This document shows positions 1 to 9,248 of a DNA stretch of 64,000 bases, in pieces. A model generated the notes under the pieces. That model was not told where the DNA came from and ran no database searches. It was given only the letters and a program-made list of their open reading frames with translations. Location: positions 992,001 through 1,056,000 of the forward strand of contig NZ_KB375270.1 in the NCBI RefSeq assembly GCF_000314735.2. Reading direction: 5' to 3'. How positions within the stretch are numbered: the first letter of the stretch is position 1; every line of letters begins with the position of its first letter. Position numbers and translations under genes: made by a program. Origin of the DNA: Afipia felis ATCC 53690 (GTDB taxonomy: Bacteria; Pseudomonadota; Alphaproteobacteria; Rhizobiales; Xanthobacteraceae).

Positions 1-121
1 CAAATTCCTGAGAGGCCTGCCGTTCAGTTGGCCTCGTTCCGCAGTTCGACTATGAATGAGAGATCGTCGCCGGTACCCGCCCGGCGAGATTCGATGCAGG
101 CTGCGAGGAAAGGAAAAGGCG

Positions 122-520
122 ATGACGCGAGAATTGTTCTGGCTGACCTTGACCGTGATTTTGACCGGCGTGCTCTGGGTCCCCTACATCCTCAACCGCT
201 GTGCGGTGCGCGGCATCGGCGGCGCAATGGCAAACCCTTCGCGCGGCGACAAGCCACATGCCGAATGGGCGAACCGGATGATGTTCGCGCATGACAACGC
301 GATCGAAAATCTCGCGATCTTCGCACCGCTGGTGCTGATCCTCAACGCCATCGATTATTCGAGCAAATGGACAGTGCTCGCCTGCGCGGTCTATTTCTGG
401 TCGCGGCTTGCTCACGTCATCATCTACGCGCTCGGCGTACCGGTGCTGCGGACGCTCACGTTCGTGATCGGATTCCTCGCGCAGGCCGTGCTGGTGCTCG
501 CGATCTTCCGCCTCTGCTGA
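122..520 (+). CDS. MAPEG family membrane protein
   Basis: The 132-residue product is hydrophobic, with about four predicted membrane helices, and fits the MAPEG family (membrane-associated eicosanoid/glutathione metabolism proteins). The conserved stretch around RxxNPSRGDKP, followed by A-rrmMfAHdNAiENl, is seen at residues 40-65. Bacterial members are inner-membrane proteins, mostly of unknown substrate, some with glutathione-transferase-like activity. The reading frame is open further upstream to 56, but the ATG at 122 is preceded by an AGGAAAGGAAAAGG purine tract that serves as ribosome binding site, and the extra 22 residues are basic and unlike the family. It converges on argC with a shared terminator between them. 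The substrate cannot be inferred. Confidence 0.85.
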   Translation: MTRELFWLTLTVILTGVLWVPYILNRCAVRGIGGAMANPSRGDKPHAEWANRMMFAHDNAIENLAIFAPLVLILNAIDYSSKWTVLACAVYFWSRLAHVIIYALGVPVLRTLTFVIGFLAQAVLVLAIFRLC

Positions 521-530
521 GAATAAAAAA

Positions 531-552
531 GAGCCGCTCCCGCGGCTCTTTT
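531..552. terminator. Bidirectional rho-independent terminator
   Basis: A perfect 7-bp stem GAGCCGC/GCGGCTC with a TCCC loop is flanked by an A run on the left and TTTT on the right. It can therefore end both the MAPEG gene (plus strand) and argC (minus strand). Confidence 0.85.
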
Positions 553-556
553 CAGA

Positions 557-1615
557 TCACGACGACAGCGCCGGCTGATCGATGCCGAGCGTCTCGGCAA
601 AGCCGAACATGACATTCATGTTCTGCACCGCCTGCCCCGACGCGCCCTTGGTGAGATTATCGAGCGTCGAGACGATGATCGCTCGCCCCGGCTTGCGATC
701 CTCGGCAACACCGATGAACGTCATGTTCGAGCCGCGCACATGGTGCGAGTCCGGCGTCTTGCCGAACGGCAGAACATAGACGAATGCGTCCTTCTCGTAC
801 TGCTTGCTCAGGAGCTCGTGCAACTCGCGCGCGGTCTTGCCGCGCCGTCCGCGAACGTAGATCGTCGAATAGATACCCCGATTTGTCGGCAGAAGATGCG
901 GCGTGAACGTCGCCGTCACGTCCTTGCCGGCAGCCTTGGAGAATTCCTGATCGAGTTCGGACATATGCCGATGATGACCTACGCCATAGGCGCGGAATCC
1001 TTCGGAGACTTCCGAGAACAGCATTTCCTCTTTCGCCGAGCGCCCCGCTCCGGTCATGCCGGACTTGGCGTCGATCACGATCTCATCACTCTCGATCGCC
1101 TTGGCCTTCAGTAGCGGAATGAGTGGCAGTTGCGCGCAGGTGGTGTAGCAGCCGGGATTGGCGACGAGCCGTGCCTTCTTCACATCGCGCCGGTAGATTT
1201 CGGTGAGGCCGTACACGGCCTCCTTCTGCAGTTCGAGCGCATGATGCTCGTGCCCGTACCACTTCGCGTAGACGGCGGGATCGGTCAGACGGAAGTCGGC
1301 CGACAGATCGACCACCTTCGTCTCCGGTGCTTTCGCCAGCAGATCCTTGAGCACGGTCTGCGTCGTCGCATGCGGGAGCGCGCAGAATACAAGGTCGAGC
1401 GCGGCAGCCGCCCAGTCGACGCTCTCGATCGAGACAAGCTGCGGCAGATCGTAAGGCGCGAACTGCGGAAACACGTCGCCGAGCTTCTGCCCGGCGCGAC
1501 GGTCGGCAGTCAGAAGAACGATCTCGACGCGCGGATGCCGCAGCAACAGGCGTACGAGTTCTGCCCCGGTGTAACCGGAAGCGCCGAGAATGCCGATCTT
1601 CTTCTTTTCAGCCAT
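557..1615 (-). CDS. argC: N-acetyl-gamma-glutamyl-phosphate reductase
   Basis: ArgC performs the third step of arginine synthesis: NADPH-dependent reduction of N-acetyl-glutamyl-phosphate to the semialdehyde, in the cytoplasm. The 352-residue product has the Rossmann loop GASGYTGAEL at residues 11-20, the catalytic cysteine in NPGCYTT (Cys156), and the GHHRHMSE segment typical of the long (type 1) ArgC. The open frame extends 21 codons further upstream. The ATG at 1615 was chosen because MAEKKKIGILGASGYTG matches the family N terminus and it follows an AAGGA-like tract. No other arg genes are adjacent. About 235 bases upstream, up to 1850, contain no recognisable gene. Confidence 0.95.
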   Translation of the reverse strand: MAEKKKIGILGASGYTGAELVRLLLRHPRVEIVLLTADRRAGQKLGDVFPQFAPYDLPQLVSIESVDWAAAALDLVFCALPHATTQTVLKDLLAKAPETKVVDLSADFRLTDPAVYAKWYGHEHHALELQKEAVYGLTEIYRRDVKKARLVANPGCYTTCAQLPLIPLLKAKAIESDEIVIDAKSGMTGAGRSAKEEMLFSEVSEGFRAYGVGHHRHMSELDQEFSKAAGKDVTATFTPHLLPTNRGIYSTIYVRGRRGKTARELHELLSKQYEKDAFVYVLPFGKTPDSHHVRGSNMTFIGVAEDRKPGRAIIVSTLDNLTKGASGQAVQNMNVMFGFAETLGIDQPALSS

Positions 1616-1850
1616 GACAATAGTCCTTATCCGACGGAGCGCGGGACAGGTGATGCGGCGATTTGTTGGAAGAGACAAGGCGCCGCGGACTTATCCTGCG
1701 GCATTGGATCGAGCAAACGCGACCTGCCGCTAGATTGCACAGCGGCGGCGACGGAGGGTTCTGTTTGCGGGTTCGATCATGGGGCCGCATATAAAACCCC
1801 TCTGGCGCAGGGTCAAGCAGCCCAGCGGCCGCCTCAGCGCCAGTCGGCTG

Positions 1851-2387
1851 TCAGACCACCGCCCAGAACCAGGTCGCCAGCTTTGAGATCGCGTCGCCGA
1901 ACAACAGCAGAGTCGCCGACCAGACGAATGCCGACGAGAAATTCGCGATCTGGAAGTGCCAGTACGGCATCTCGAATATACCGGCGACCAACGGCACTGC
2001 CGCGCGCAACGGCCCGAAGAAGCGCCCGATGAAAATGCCCGGCACGCCCCATTTGCTAACAAACTTTTCGGCGCGCGGCAGCATTTCGGGGTACCGCGAC
2101 AGCGGCCACATCCGCGCCACCCGATCCTTGAAGGTGTATCCGAGCCAGTAAGAGAGCCAGTCCCCCAGTGCGGCACCGAGCGCCCCTGCGACCCAGACCG
2201 GCCAGAATTTGATATCGCTTGCACCCACCATCGCGCCGATGCCGATCAGCGCGCTCCAGGCCGGGATCAACAGCGAGATGAAGGCAAGCGATTCACCGAA
2301 TGCGAGAGCGCCGACGATGGGTGCGGCCCAAACCTGATGTTCCCGGACGAATTCGACCACGCCGCGAACCATCTCTTCCAGTGCCAT
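1851..2387 (-). CDS. DedA family inner-membrane protein
   Basis: The 178-residue protein belongs to the DedA/VTT (SNARE-associated) family. Visible hallmarks are an N-terminal E-x-x-x-P-I-V-G-x-L-x-F-x-E-S segment, the GAALGDWLSYWLGY stretch (residues 90-103), and the F-x-x-x-x-G-x-x-x-I-F-I-G-R-F-x-G-P-L-R-A signature (residues 128-148). Four to five membrane segments are predicted by eye. Family members flip phospholipid or undecaprenyl-phosphate carriers and support membrane homeostasis; which lipid this one handles is not clear. It is divergent from parE with about 180 bases between the starts. Confidence 0.9.
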   Translation of the reverse strand: MALEEMVRGVVEFVREHQVWAAPIVGALAFGESLAFISLLIPAWSALIGIGAMVGASDIKFWPVWVAGALGAALGDWLSYWLGYTFKDRVARMWPLSRYPEMLPRAEKFVSKWGVPGIFIGRFFGPLRAAVPLVAGIFEMPYWHFQIANFSSAFVWSATLLLFGDAISKLATWFWAVV

Positions 2388-2566
2388 TCACTTCCCTCGT
2401 TCTGAGAACCGGCGCGCGATCAGCCGGCCCGGCACTGAAGGCATCCTGCCCTGCAGGCAATGCGACCCTGCCTAGATGAGGGTTGCCCGCCACATTGTCA
2501 CGTCGTTCATGTCATAGTGAACATCAACGATTCGTGCCCTTTACCAGACCACCAGAACTCAAGTCC

Positions 2567-4636
2567 ATGGCTAAACAACTGAAAGCAAATACAAAATCAA
2601 CTTCTTCCGCGAAAGCGGCGAACGACCTGTTTGCTTCGGGAGACAAGAAGCCGCGCGGCTCCGCCGCACCCGCCGCCAAGCCTTCGGGCGCGGAGGCCGG
2701 CTATACCGCCGCCGACATCGAGGTGCTGGAAGGGCTGGAACCGGTCCGCCGCCGCCCCGGCATGTATATCGGTGGAACCGACGAGAAGGCGCTGCATCAT
2801 CTGTTCGCCGAGGTTATCGACAACTCGATGGACGAAGCGCTCGCCGGTCACGCGAGTTTCATCGAGGTCGAGCTTGGCGCGGACGGATACCTGACGGTAA
2901 TCGACAACGGCCGTGGCATCCCGGTCGATCCGCATCCGAAGTTCAAGAACAAGTCGGCGCTCGAAATCATCATGTGTACGCTGCACGCCGGCGGCAAATT
3001 CGACTCCAAGGTCTATGAGACCTCGGGTGGTCTGCACGGTGTCGGCGTGTCGGTGGTGAACGCGCTGTCTTCGGAGCTCGTCGTCGAAGTGGCGCGCAAC
3101 CAGAAGCTCTACCGGATGACGTTCGAGCGCGGCAAACCGAAGGGTAAGCTGGAAGAGCTCGGCAAGGTTCACAACCGCCGCGGCACATTGATCCGTTTCA
3201 AGCCGGATGCTGATATCTTCGGCAATAAAGCCGCCTTTAAGCCGCAGCGCCTGTTTCAGATGGCACGCTCGAAAGCGTATCTGTTCGGCGGCGTCGAAAT
3301 CCGCTGGAAGTGTGCGCCCGAACTCCTGAAGGGCATCGAGAATGTGCCCGCCGAGGACACCTTCCACTTTCCGGGTGGCTTGAAGGATTACTTGGCTGCG
3401 GCCATTCATTCCGACACACTGGTGCACCCGGACATCTTCTCCGGCAAAACAGGACGCAACGGCGCGCACGGTGCCTGCGAATGGGCCGTGGCCTGGACCG
3501 CCGATGCCGACGGCTTCATGTCCTCCTACACCAACACGGTGCCGACACCTGACGGCGGCACCCATGAAGCCGGCATGCGCAGCGCGTTGCTGCGCGGCAT
3601 CCGCGATCACGCCGAGCGCACCGGTCAGGGCAAGAAGGCCTCCTCCATCACTTCGGAAGACGTGATGGTCGGCGCGGCCATCATGCTGTCGGTGTTCGTG
3701 CGCGAGCCGGAATTCCAGGGACAGACCAAGGACCGTCTCGCGACCGCCGAAGCGCAGCGCATTGTCGAACAAGCCGTAAAGGACCCATTCGACCACTGGC
3801 TGTCAGGCAATCCGGCGCAGGCCAACAAGCTTCTCGAATTCATCATTGAGCGTGCCGACGAGCGGTTACGCCGCCGCGCCGAGAAGGAAATCTCGCGCAA
3901 GACCGCAGTTAAAAAACTGCGACTGCCCGGCAAGCTCGCGGATTGCACCAACACCGCGACCGAAGGCTCCGAACTGTTCATCGTCGAAGGTGATTCCGCG
4001 GGCGGCAGTGCCAAGCAGGCGCGCGATCGCAAGACGCAGGCGATCCTGCCGCTGCGCGGCAAGATCCTCAACGTCGCCTCTGCCACGCGGGACAAGATGG
4101 TGGCCAACGCGCAGCTGTCCGATCTCATCCAGGCGATCGGCGCTGGAACCGGGGTCAATTATCGCGAAGACGATCTGCGCTATTCGCGCATCATCATCAT
4201 GACCGACGCCGACGTGGATGGCGCACACATCGCCTCGCTGCTCATCACCTTCTTCTACCGGCAGATGCCGAAGCTGATCGACGAAGGACATCTCTACCTC
4301 GCCGTGCCGCCGCTCTATCGGCTCACTCATGGCAGCAAGACACTGTACGCGCGCAATGAGGCACACCGCGATGAAATGCTGAAAAAGGAATTCCATGCCA
4401 ACGCCAAGGTCGAGATCGGCCGCTTCAAAGGTCTTGGCGAGATGATGCCCAATCAGCTCAAGGAAACCACGATGGACCCGCGCAAGCGCACGCTGCTGCG
4501 TGTCGTGCTGGCAACGGAAGACCGCGACAGCACCGCGACGTCTGTCGAACGGCTGATGGGCAGCAAGGCCGAGGCGCGTTTCGAATTCATCACCGAGAAG
4601 GCCGAGTTCGCGCCGGAAGAACTGCTCGACGTTTAA
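2567..4636 (+). CDS. parE: DNA topoisomerase IV subunit B
   Basis: ParE is the ATPase subunit of topoisomerase IV, which with ParC decatenates sister chromosomes. The 689-residue protein shows the GHKL ATPase motifs (EVIDNSMDEAL, DNGRGIPVDPHPK, GGLHGVGVSVVNALS) and the TOPRIM metal motifs EGDSAGGSAKQARDRKTQ and DADVDGAH. The ARDRKTQAILPLRGK stretch resembles ParE rather than GyrB. The first 45 residues are a Lys/Ala/Pro-rich extension absent from E. coli ParE. The ATG at 2567 was chosen over the upstream open frame from 2483, whose 28 codons lack family similarity. The TAA ends at 4636 and directly abuts the stop of the convergent flavoprotein gene. Confidence 0.95.
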   Translation: MAKQLKANTKSTSSAKAANDLFASGDKKPRGSAAPAAKPSGAEAGYTAADIEVLEGLEPVRRRPGMYIGGTDEKALHHLFAEVIDNSMDEALAGHASFIEVELGADGYLTVIDNGRGIPVDPHPKFKNKSALEIIMCTLHAGGKFDSKVYETSGGLHGVGVSVVNALSSELVVEVARNQKLYRMTFERGKPKGKLEELGKVHNRRGTLIRFKPDADIFGNKAAFKPQRLFQMARSKAYLFGGVEIRWKCAPELLKGIENVPAEDTFHFPGGLKDYLAAAIHSDTLVHPDIFSGKTGRNGAHGACEWAVAWTADADGFMSSYTNTVPTPDGGTHEAGMRSALLRGIRDHAERTGQGKKASSITSEDVMVGAAIMLSVFVREPEFQGQTKDRLATAEAQRIVEQAVKDPFDHWLSGNPAQANKLLEFIIERADERLRRRAEKEISRKTAVKKLRLPGKLADCTNTATEGSELFIVEGDSAGGSAKQARDRKTQAILPLRGKILNVASATRDKMVANAQLSDLIQAIGAGTGVNYREDDLRYSRIIIMTDADVDGAHIASLLITFFYRQMPKLIDEGHLYLAVPPLYRLTHGSKTLYARNEAHRDEMLKKEFHANAKVEIGRFKGLGEMMPNQLKETTMDPRKRTLLRVVLATEDRDSTATSVERLMGSKAEARFEFITEKAEFAPEELLDV

Positions 4637-5878
4637 TCAGGCCTGTTTCGCCTCCGGCGAATGAACGTGCTCGGGGCGAACCCCGATGCCAATGGTGCGA
4701 GCGGTCAAGCCCTGAAGCCAGGGTAAGCTACCGACCAGCCGCATGATAAACGGCGGCGCAAACTGCCGGTCGGTAATTGCGCGATTGATCAAGCGGTTCT
4801 GCACGAACACCTGGATGGCCTGCGTCGCCTTTACTGGAAACTCACGCCGCGCCTGCACAAGGCTGAGATCGTCCAGCGATGGAGCGCCTTTTCCGAACTT
4901 GTCGCACAACAGGTTCGCCGCCGCGACCGCATCCTGAATCGCCAGATTGACGCCGACGCCGCCGACCGGCGACATCGCGTGCGCCGCGTCGCCGATGCAA
5001 AGAAATCCCGGCTTGGCCCATTTCGTCAACCGGTCGATTTGCACCGACAGCAGCTTGACGTCGTCCCAGGTTTTCACATCCGAAATATGGTCGCGCGTGA
5101 CCGGAGCCAGTTTGACGATGTTGGCGCGGAATTTATCGAGGCCGCCCTCCTTGACTGCCTGATATCCATTCTTGGCGATGACATACGCACACTGCCAATA
5201 GTCAGTGCGATCCAGCATCACCATCATTTGCCCAGCCTGGATACGTCCGAAAACACTGTCGGTTGGTCCCTTCGGTTTTCCTACCTTGAACCACAGCACG
5301 TCCATCGGCGCGCCGATGTCCTGCACCGCCATTCCGGCTTGCTCACGCATCTGCGAATGACGGCCATCGCAGGCGACAACAAGATCGGCTGAGATATGGA
5401 GCTCGCCCTGCTCCGTTTTCGCGACCACACCGGTCACGCGATCATTGGCGCGCAGCAGATCGACTGCCTCAGTCGTCTTGCGAACTTCAAGATGGGGAAA
5501 CCGTTTGCCTTGGCTGTCGATGAAATTCAGGAAATCCCATTGCGGCATGAAGGCAATAAACGGACACGGCGTATCGAGCCGCGATAGATCCGCGAGGCGG
5601 AGCGAGGTATTCCCGATCTCCACATTCAGCCTGCTGATCTCGTCATGCGGCACTTTCAGAAAGTCGTCCAGCAGACCGAGCTCCTGCATCACCTGCATGG
5701 TCGAGGGATGTACCGTGTCACCACGAAAATCGCGGAAGAAATCCGCGTGCTTTTCCAACACCACGGTTTTGATGCCGGCCCGGCCGAGCAGATAGCCGAG
5801 CATCATTCCGGCAGGACCGCCGCCGACGACACAGCACTGTACCCGAATGGTTTCGGCGGATTGGGATCCCCCCTCCAT
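4637..5878 (-). CDS. FAD-dependent oxidoreductase (aromatic-ring monooxygenase type)
   Basis: The 413-residue flavoprotein has an N-terminal dinucleotide fold (GGGPAG, residues 19-24, followed by a glutamate in VVLEKH), a DG motif (VVACDGRHSQMREQAG) and the C-terminal FAD-ribityl motif GDAAHAMSPVGGVGVN. This is the class A monooxygenase layout shared by UbiH and PHBH relatives. The substrate is unknown, and the gene is not next to ubiquinone or aromatic-degradation genes. Two starts are possible. The one at 5878 follows GGAGA at normal spacing and is used here; an ATG 11 codons upstream (5911) remains possible. Its stop abuts that of parE without any spacer, so no terminator fits between the two genes. 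Confidence 0.85.
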   Translation of the reverse strand: MEGGSQSAETIRVQCCVVGGGPAGMMLGYLLGRAGIKTVVLEKHADFFRDFRGDTVHPSTMQVMQELGLLDDFLKVPHDEISRLNVEIGNTSLRLADLSRLDTPCPFIAFMPQWDFLNFIDSQGKRFPHLEVRKTTEAVDLLRANDRVTGVVAKTEQGELHISADLVVACDGRHSQMREQAGMAVQDIGAPMDVLWFKVGKPKGPTDSVFGRIQAGQMMVMLDRTDYWQCAYVIAKNGYQAVKEGGLDKFRANIVKLAPVTRDHISDVKTWDDVKLLSVQIDRLTKWAKPGFLCIGDAAHAMSPVGGVGVNLAIQDAVAAANLLCDKFGKGAPSLDDLSLVQARREFPVKATQAIQVFVQNRLINRAITDRQFAPPFIMRLVGSLPWLQGLTARTIGIGVRPEHVHSPEAKQA

Positions 5879-5987
5879 ATCAGCGGTCTCCGGTTCTGGA
5901 ACCAGGCGCATCTGGTCCCGCAGTGGCCTCAGGATGTCACGAAACCGATAAATATTAAGGGTTTCAGGCAGTTTCCCGCCAAAAATA

Positions 5988-6015
5988 TTGACTTTGGGCG
6001 ATTCCGTCCTATGTT
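5988..6015 (+). promoter_or_regulatory. Probable sigma-70 promoter for the RNA helicase gene
   Basis: TTGACT and TATGTT are separated by 16 bases. The predicted transcript would carry a leader of about 145 nucleotides before the helicase ATG at 6166. Inferred from consensus match only. Confidence 0.4.
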
Positions 6016-6165
6016 CCGGGCACGCGGCCAGGGTCGAAACGCGATCATCTGATTAGCCGCTTGCCTGCGATATAATCATCCCCGTGCATGAACTGCATGC
6101 CGTTCCGGGGTTGAGCGCGGCAGTATTTCCGAGAAGTCCGAACGGCGATCTCGTGTAGAGGCTCA

Positions 6166-7587
6166 ATGTCCTTTTCCAATCTCGGCTTGTCCGACAAGGT
6201 TCTCGCTGCGGTCGCAGCCACCGGTTACACTTCCCCGACGCCCATTCAAGAACAAGCAATTCCCCACGTTCTCGCTCACCGAGACGTGCTCGGCATCGCC
6301 CAGACCGGCACCGGCAAAACGGCGGCGTTTGTGCTGCCCATGCTCACGCTGCTGGAAAAGGGCCGCGCGCGAGCCCGGATGCCCCGCACCCTCATCCTTG
6401 AGCCGACCCGCGAACTCGCGGCGCAGGTGAAAGAGAACTTCGACCGCTACGGCGTAGGCCAGAAGCTCAATGTCGCCCTTCTGATCGGCGGCGTCTCGTT
6501 CGGCGACCAAGATGCCAAACTGATGCGCGGCGTCGATGTCCTGATTGCTACCCCCGGCCGCCTGCTTGACCACACCGAGCGCGGCAAGCTCCTGATGACC
6601 GGCGTAGAACTGCTGGTGATCGACGAAGCCGACCGCATGCTGGACATGGGCTTCATTCCCGACATCGAGCGCATCTGCAAGCTGGTGCCGTTCACTCGTC
6701 AAACGCTGTTCTTCACCGCAACGATGCCGCCGGAAATCCGCCGCATCACCGAAACATTCCTGCACAATCCAGTGAAGGTCGAAGTCTCAAAACCGGCATC
6801 GACCGCCGTCACTGTGACCCAATCCCAGATCAGCACCGGCAAGGAGCCGCACGAGAAGCGCGAACTGCTGCGCCAGCTTCTGCGCAATGCCAAGGATCTG
6901 AAGAACGCCATCATCTTCTGCAACCGCAAGCGCGAGGTCGCGATCCTGCACAAATCGCTGCAGAAGCATGGCTTCGGCGCAGCCGCACTGCACGGGGACA
7001 TGGACCAGAGCGCGCGCATGGCTTCGCTCGAACAGTTCCGCAAAGGCGAGTTGCCGTTGCTGGTCGCCTCCGACGTCGCCGCCCGCGGCCTCGACATCCC
7101 TGAAGTGAGCCACGTCTTCAATTTCGACGTGCCGCATCACCCCGATGATTACGTTCATCGCATCGGCCGCACCGGCCGCGCCGGTCGTCTAGGCACCGCG
7201 GTCTCGATCGTCTCGCCGGCCGACCAGAAATCCATCATGGCGATCGAGAAGCTGATCGGGCAATCCATCCCACATGCGGAGGGCTATGCGCCGGTGGAAG
7301 CCTCCACTGCCGACGCGAACGGTGCCACAGCGGACTCGAGCTCGCGTCCCCGCAAATCCCGCCGCGGCGGTCAGCGGTCGCGAACCCGCGATCATGAAAA
7401 GACCACGGCCAAACCAGCCGCCAACAAGGCGGGATCGTTGCCGAAATCGTCAGCCAGAACGCCGCCCGCTCTACCTCCTTCGCTCGGCCGCATCCCGATG
7501 GCTGCTGCGGCGCAGGATCATATGGAGCCCGGCGATCATTCACATTTGCCGGCGTTTCTGCTCCGTCCGGTACGCGCCCGCGGATAA
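6166..7587 (+). CDS. rhlE: DEAD-box RNA helicase, RhlE type
   Basis: This 473-residue ATP-dependent RNA helicase shows all core motifs in order: Q motif (PTPIQEQ, residues 24-30), Walker A AQTGTGKT (45-52), PTRELA, GG, TPGR, DEAD, motif III as TAT rather than the usual SAT, ARGLDIP and HRIGRTGRAGR. The first residues, MSFSNLGLSDKVL, are typical of RhlE. The core ends near residue 370; the rest is a basic, Ser/Ala/Pro-rich tail as expected for RNA contact. RhlE helicases act in RNA turnover, ribosome maturation and cold growth. The tail ends with a hydrophobic segment, LPAFLLRPVRARG. The gene stands alone, with a promoter-like sequence about 150 bases upstream. Confidence 0.9.
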   Translation: MSFSNLGLSDKVLAAVAATGYTSPTPIQEQAIPHVLAHRDVLGIAQTGTGKTAAFVLPMLTLLEKGRARARMPRTLILEPTRELAAQVKENFDRYGVGQKLNVALLIGGVSFGDQDAKLMRGVDVLIATPGRLLDHTERGKLLMTGVELLVIDEADRMLDMGFIPDIERICKLVPFTRQTLFFTATMPPEIRRITETFLHNPVKVEVSKPASTAVTVTQSQISTGKEPHEKRELLRQLLRNAKDLKNAIIFCNRKREVAILHKSLQKHGFGAAALHGDMDQSARMASLEQFRKGELPLLVASDVAARGLDIPEVSHVFNFDVPHHPDDYVHRIGRTGRAGRLGTAVSIVSPADQKSIMAIEKLIGQSIPHAEGYAPVEASTADANGATADSSSRPRKSRRGGQRSRTRDHEKTTAKPAANKAGSLPKSSARTPPALPPSLGRIPMAAAAQDHMEPGDHSHLPAFLLRPVRARG

Positions 7588-7694
7588 GGTGCGTATCTGA
7601 ACGAAAGTGTTTACCCGTCTTTCACAAACGTCCCCTATCGTCCCGCCATACTTTAGGGATTTGCCGGCGCAGAAGGCTGCCTGGGGACGCCAAC

Positions 7695-8762
7695 GTGATT
7701 AATCTTCTTGAAGAGCACGAGCGCACCCTCGCGTTCGCCGAAGTCGCATTGGGTCAGATCAGGTCCCTGCGCCAGAGCGCAATCCCCCGCAATTATGAGA
7801 TCTGGTACATCTACGCGACTGGATACAACATCGAACTCAACAAGGTCATCAACGAAACGCTGCTGCACAACGGCAAGCTGACCGAAGCAGACCTCGAACA
7901 AATTCACGATACATATCTGTCGCAATCGCGCATGACCGATCGGATCGACAAGGTCGGTTCGCGTGTCATCAACGAGATCGACGACGTGATGGGCCTCATC
8001 ACCGATGCGGTCGGCATGACGAACTCGTTCAGCACCGATCTTGAGGGCGCTACCAATCGACTCCAGAATGCCAAGGACAAGACGCAGATCAATCTCGTGA
8101 TCCACGCACTGGTTCAGTCCACTCGCGAGATGAACTTGACTAACAAGGCGCTGGAAGCGCGTCTTGCCAGTTCAAAACTCGAAATCGCAAGTCTGCAGGA
8201 CAGTCTCGAGGCGATCCGCACCGAAAGCCTGACCGATCCGCTGACGTCGCTCGGCAACCGCAAATATTTCGACCGTGCCCTCGATGCCGCCGTCGAATAC
8301 GCCCAGCAAAACGGCGAGCCGTTGTCGCTCCTGATGATCGACATCGACCATTTCAAGTCGTTCAACGACAATTACGGCCACCTCACCGGCGATCAGGTGC
8401 TCCGGCTGGTGGCGCTGGCGATCAAGGCCAACATCAAAGGGCAGGACCTGACGGCACGTTACGGCGGTGAGGAGTTCGCCGTGATCTTACCCAACACCTC
8501 AATGCGCCAAGCCCTCGCCGTGGCTGACAATGTCCGCCGCGCCGTGATGTCCAAGCAGTTGAAGAAAAAATCGACAGGCGAAATTCTCGGCCGCGTCACC
8601 ATCTCCGCCGGAGTTTCTGTTTTCCAGTCCGGCGACGATGCCCCTGCCCTGATCGACCGTGCCGATGCCTGCCTCTACGCCGCCAAGCGGCACGGCCGCA
8701 ATCGCGTGATTTGCGAAGCGGACCCCGAGTTCACACCCAACGTTCGTATTCAGGTTGCTTGA
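7695..8762 (+). CDS. GGDEF diguanylate cyclase
   Basis: The 355-residue cytoplasmic protein starts at a GTG behind GGGGAC. The first 170 residues are helical and end in a coiled coil (to about residue 175), with no recognisable sensor family and no membrane segment. The C-terminal half is a GGDEF domain with DPLTSLGNRKYFD, DIDHFKSFND and the catalytic GGEEF at residues 257-261, so cyclic-di-GMP synthesis is expected. The inhibitory I-site position reads KGQD (248-251) instead of RxxD, so product inhibition may be weak. It converges on sufA with only 12 bases between the stops. The signal it senses is unknown. Confidence 0.9.
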   Translation: MINLLEEHERTLAFAEVALGQIRSLRQSAIPRNYEIWYIYATGYNIELNKVINETLLHNGKLTEADLEQIHDTYLSQSRMTDRIDKVGSRVINEIDDVMGLITDAVGMTNSFSTDLEGATNRLQNAKDKTQINLVIHALVQSTREMNLTNKALEARLASSKLEIASLQDSLEAIRTESLTDPLTSLGNRKYFDRALDAAVEYAQQNGEPLSLLMIDIDHFKSFNDNYGHLTGDQVLRLVALAIKANIKGQDLTARYGGEEFAVILPNTSMRQALAVADNVRRAVMSKQLKKKSTGEILGRVTISAGVSVFQSGDDAPALIDRADACLYAAKRHGRNRVICEADPEFTPNVRIQVA

Positions 8763-8774
8763 GAGGCTGCGGCT

Positions 8775-9182
8775 CTAGCCATCGACCTTCGCAGGCGTCA
8801 ACTGCACGGACTCGCCGCAGCCGCATGCGCCGGTCTGGTTCGGATTGTTGAAGACGAACTGCGCCGCCATCTTGTCCACCTTGAAATCCATCTCGGTGCC
8901 AAGCAGGAACAGAACGGCCTTCGGGTCGACCAAAATCTTCACGCCCTTATCCTCCACGACCTCGTCGGTCGGGCGGATATCGTGCGCGTATTCGACGGTG
9001 TATTCCATGCCAGCGCAGCCGCCGTTCTTGATGCCGACGCGCAGGCCCACAATCTCGGAATCCGCGCGCGACGAGAGTTCGCGAACGCGACTGGCAGCAG
9101 CATCCGTCAAGCGCATCACTTGAGGACGCGGACGGACCGGCTTGGCGGCAGAGGCAGGAGCGTTAGGGGTCATACCCGTCAT
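8775..9182 (-). CDS. sufA: A-type Fe-S cluster carrier
   Basis: The 135-residue protein belongs to the IscA/SufA/ErpA family, which binds nascent Fe-S clusters and passes them to apoproteins. The three conserved cysteines are present: Cys56 in NGGCAGMEY and Cys120/Cys122 in GACGCGES. About 20 residues of Ala/Pro-rich extension precede the fold. The ATG at 9182 follows GGAAG at good spacing. It is the last gene of the suf operon, 66 bases after sufT, and its position suggests SufA rather than ErpA. The distinction between the two is inferred from context only. Confidence 0.88.
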   Translation of the reverse strand: MTGMTPNAPASAAKPVRPRPQVMRLTDAAASRVRELSSRADSEIVGLRVGIKNGGCAGMEYTVEYAHDIRPTDEVVEDKGVKILVDPKAVLFLLGTEMDFKVDKMAAQFVFNNPNQTGACGCGESVQLTPAKVDG

Positions 9183-9248
9183 TTGGCTACTTCCTTCGGC
9201 ATTTCAATGCCGGACACAATCACGCCAGAATTCCGCGATTCGTCCAAA

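Noticed and set aside
2597..3796. 399-codon open frame on the minus strand inside parE
   Set aside because: Exact antisense of parE; composition is that expected from the reverse of high-GC coding DNA, with no motif or family signal.
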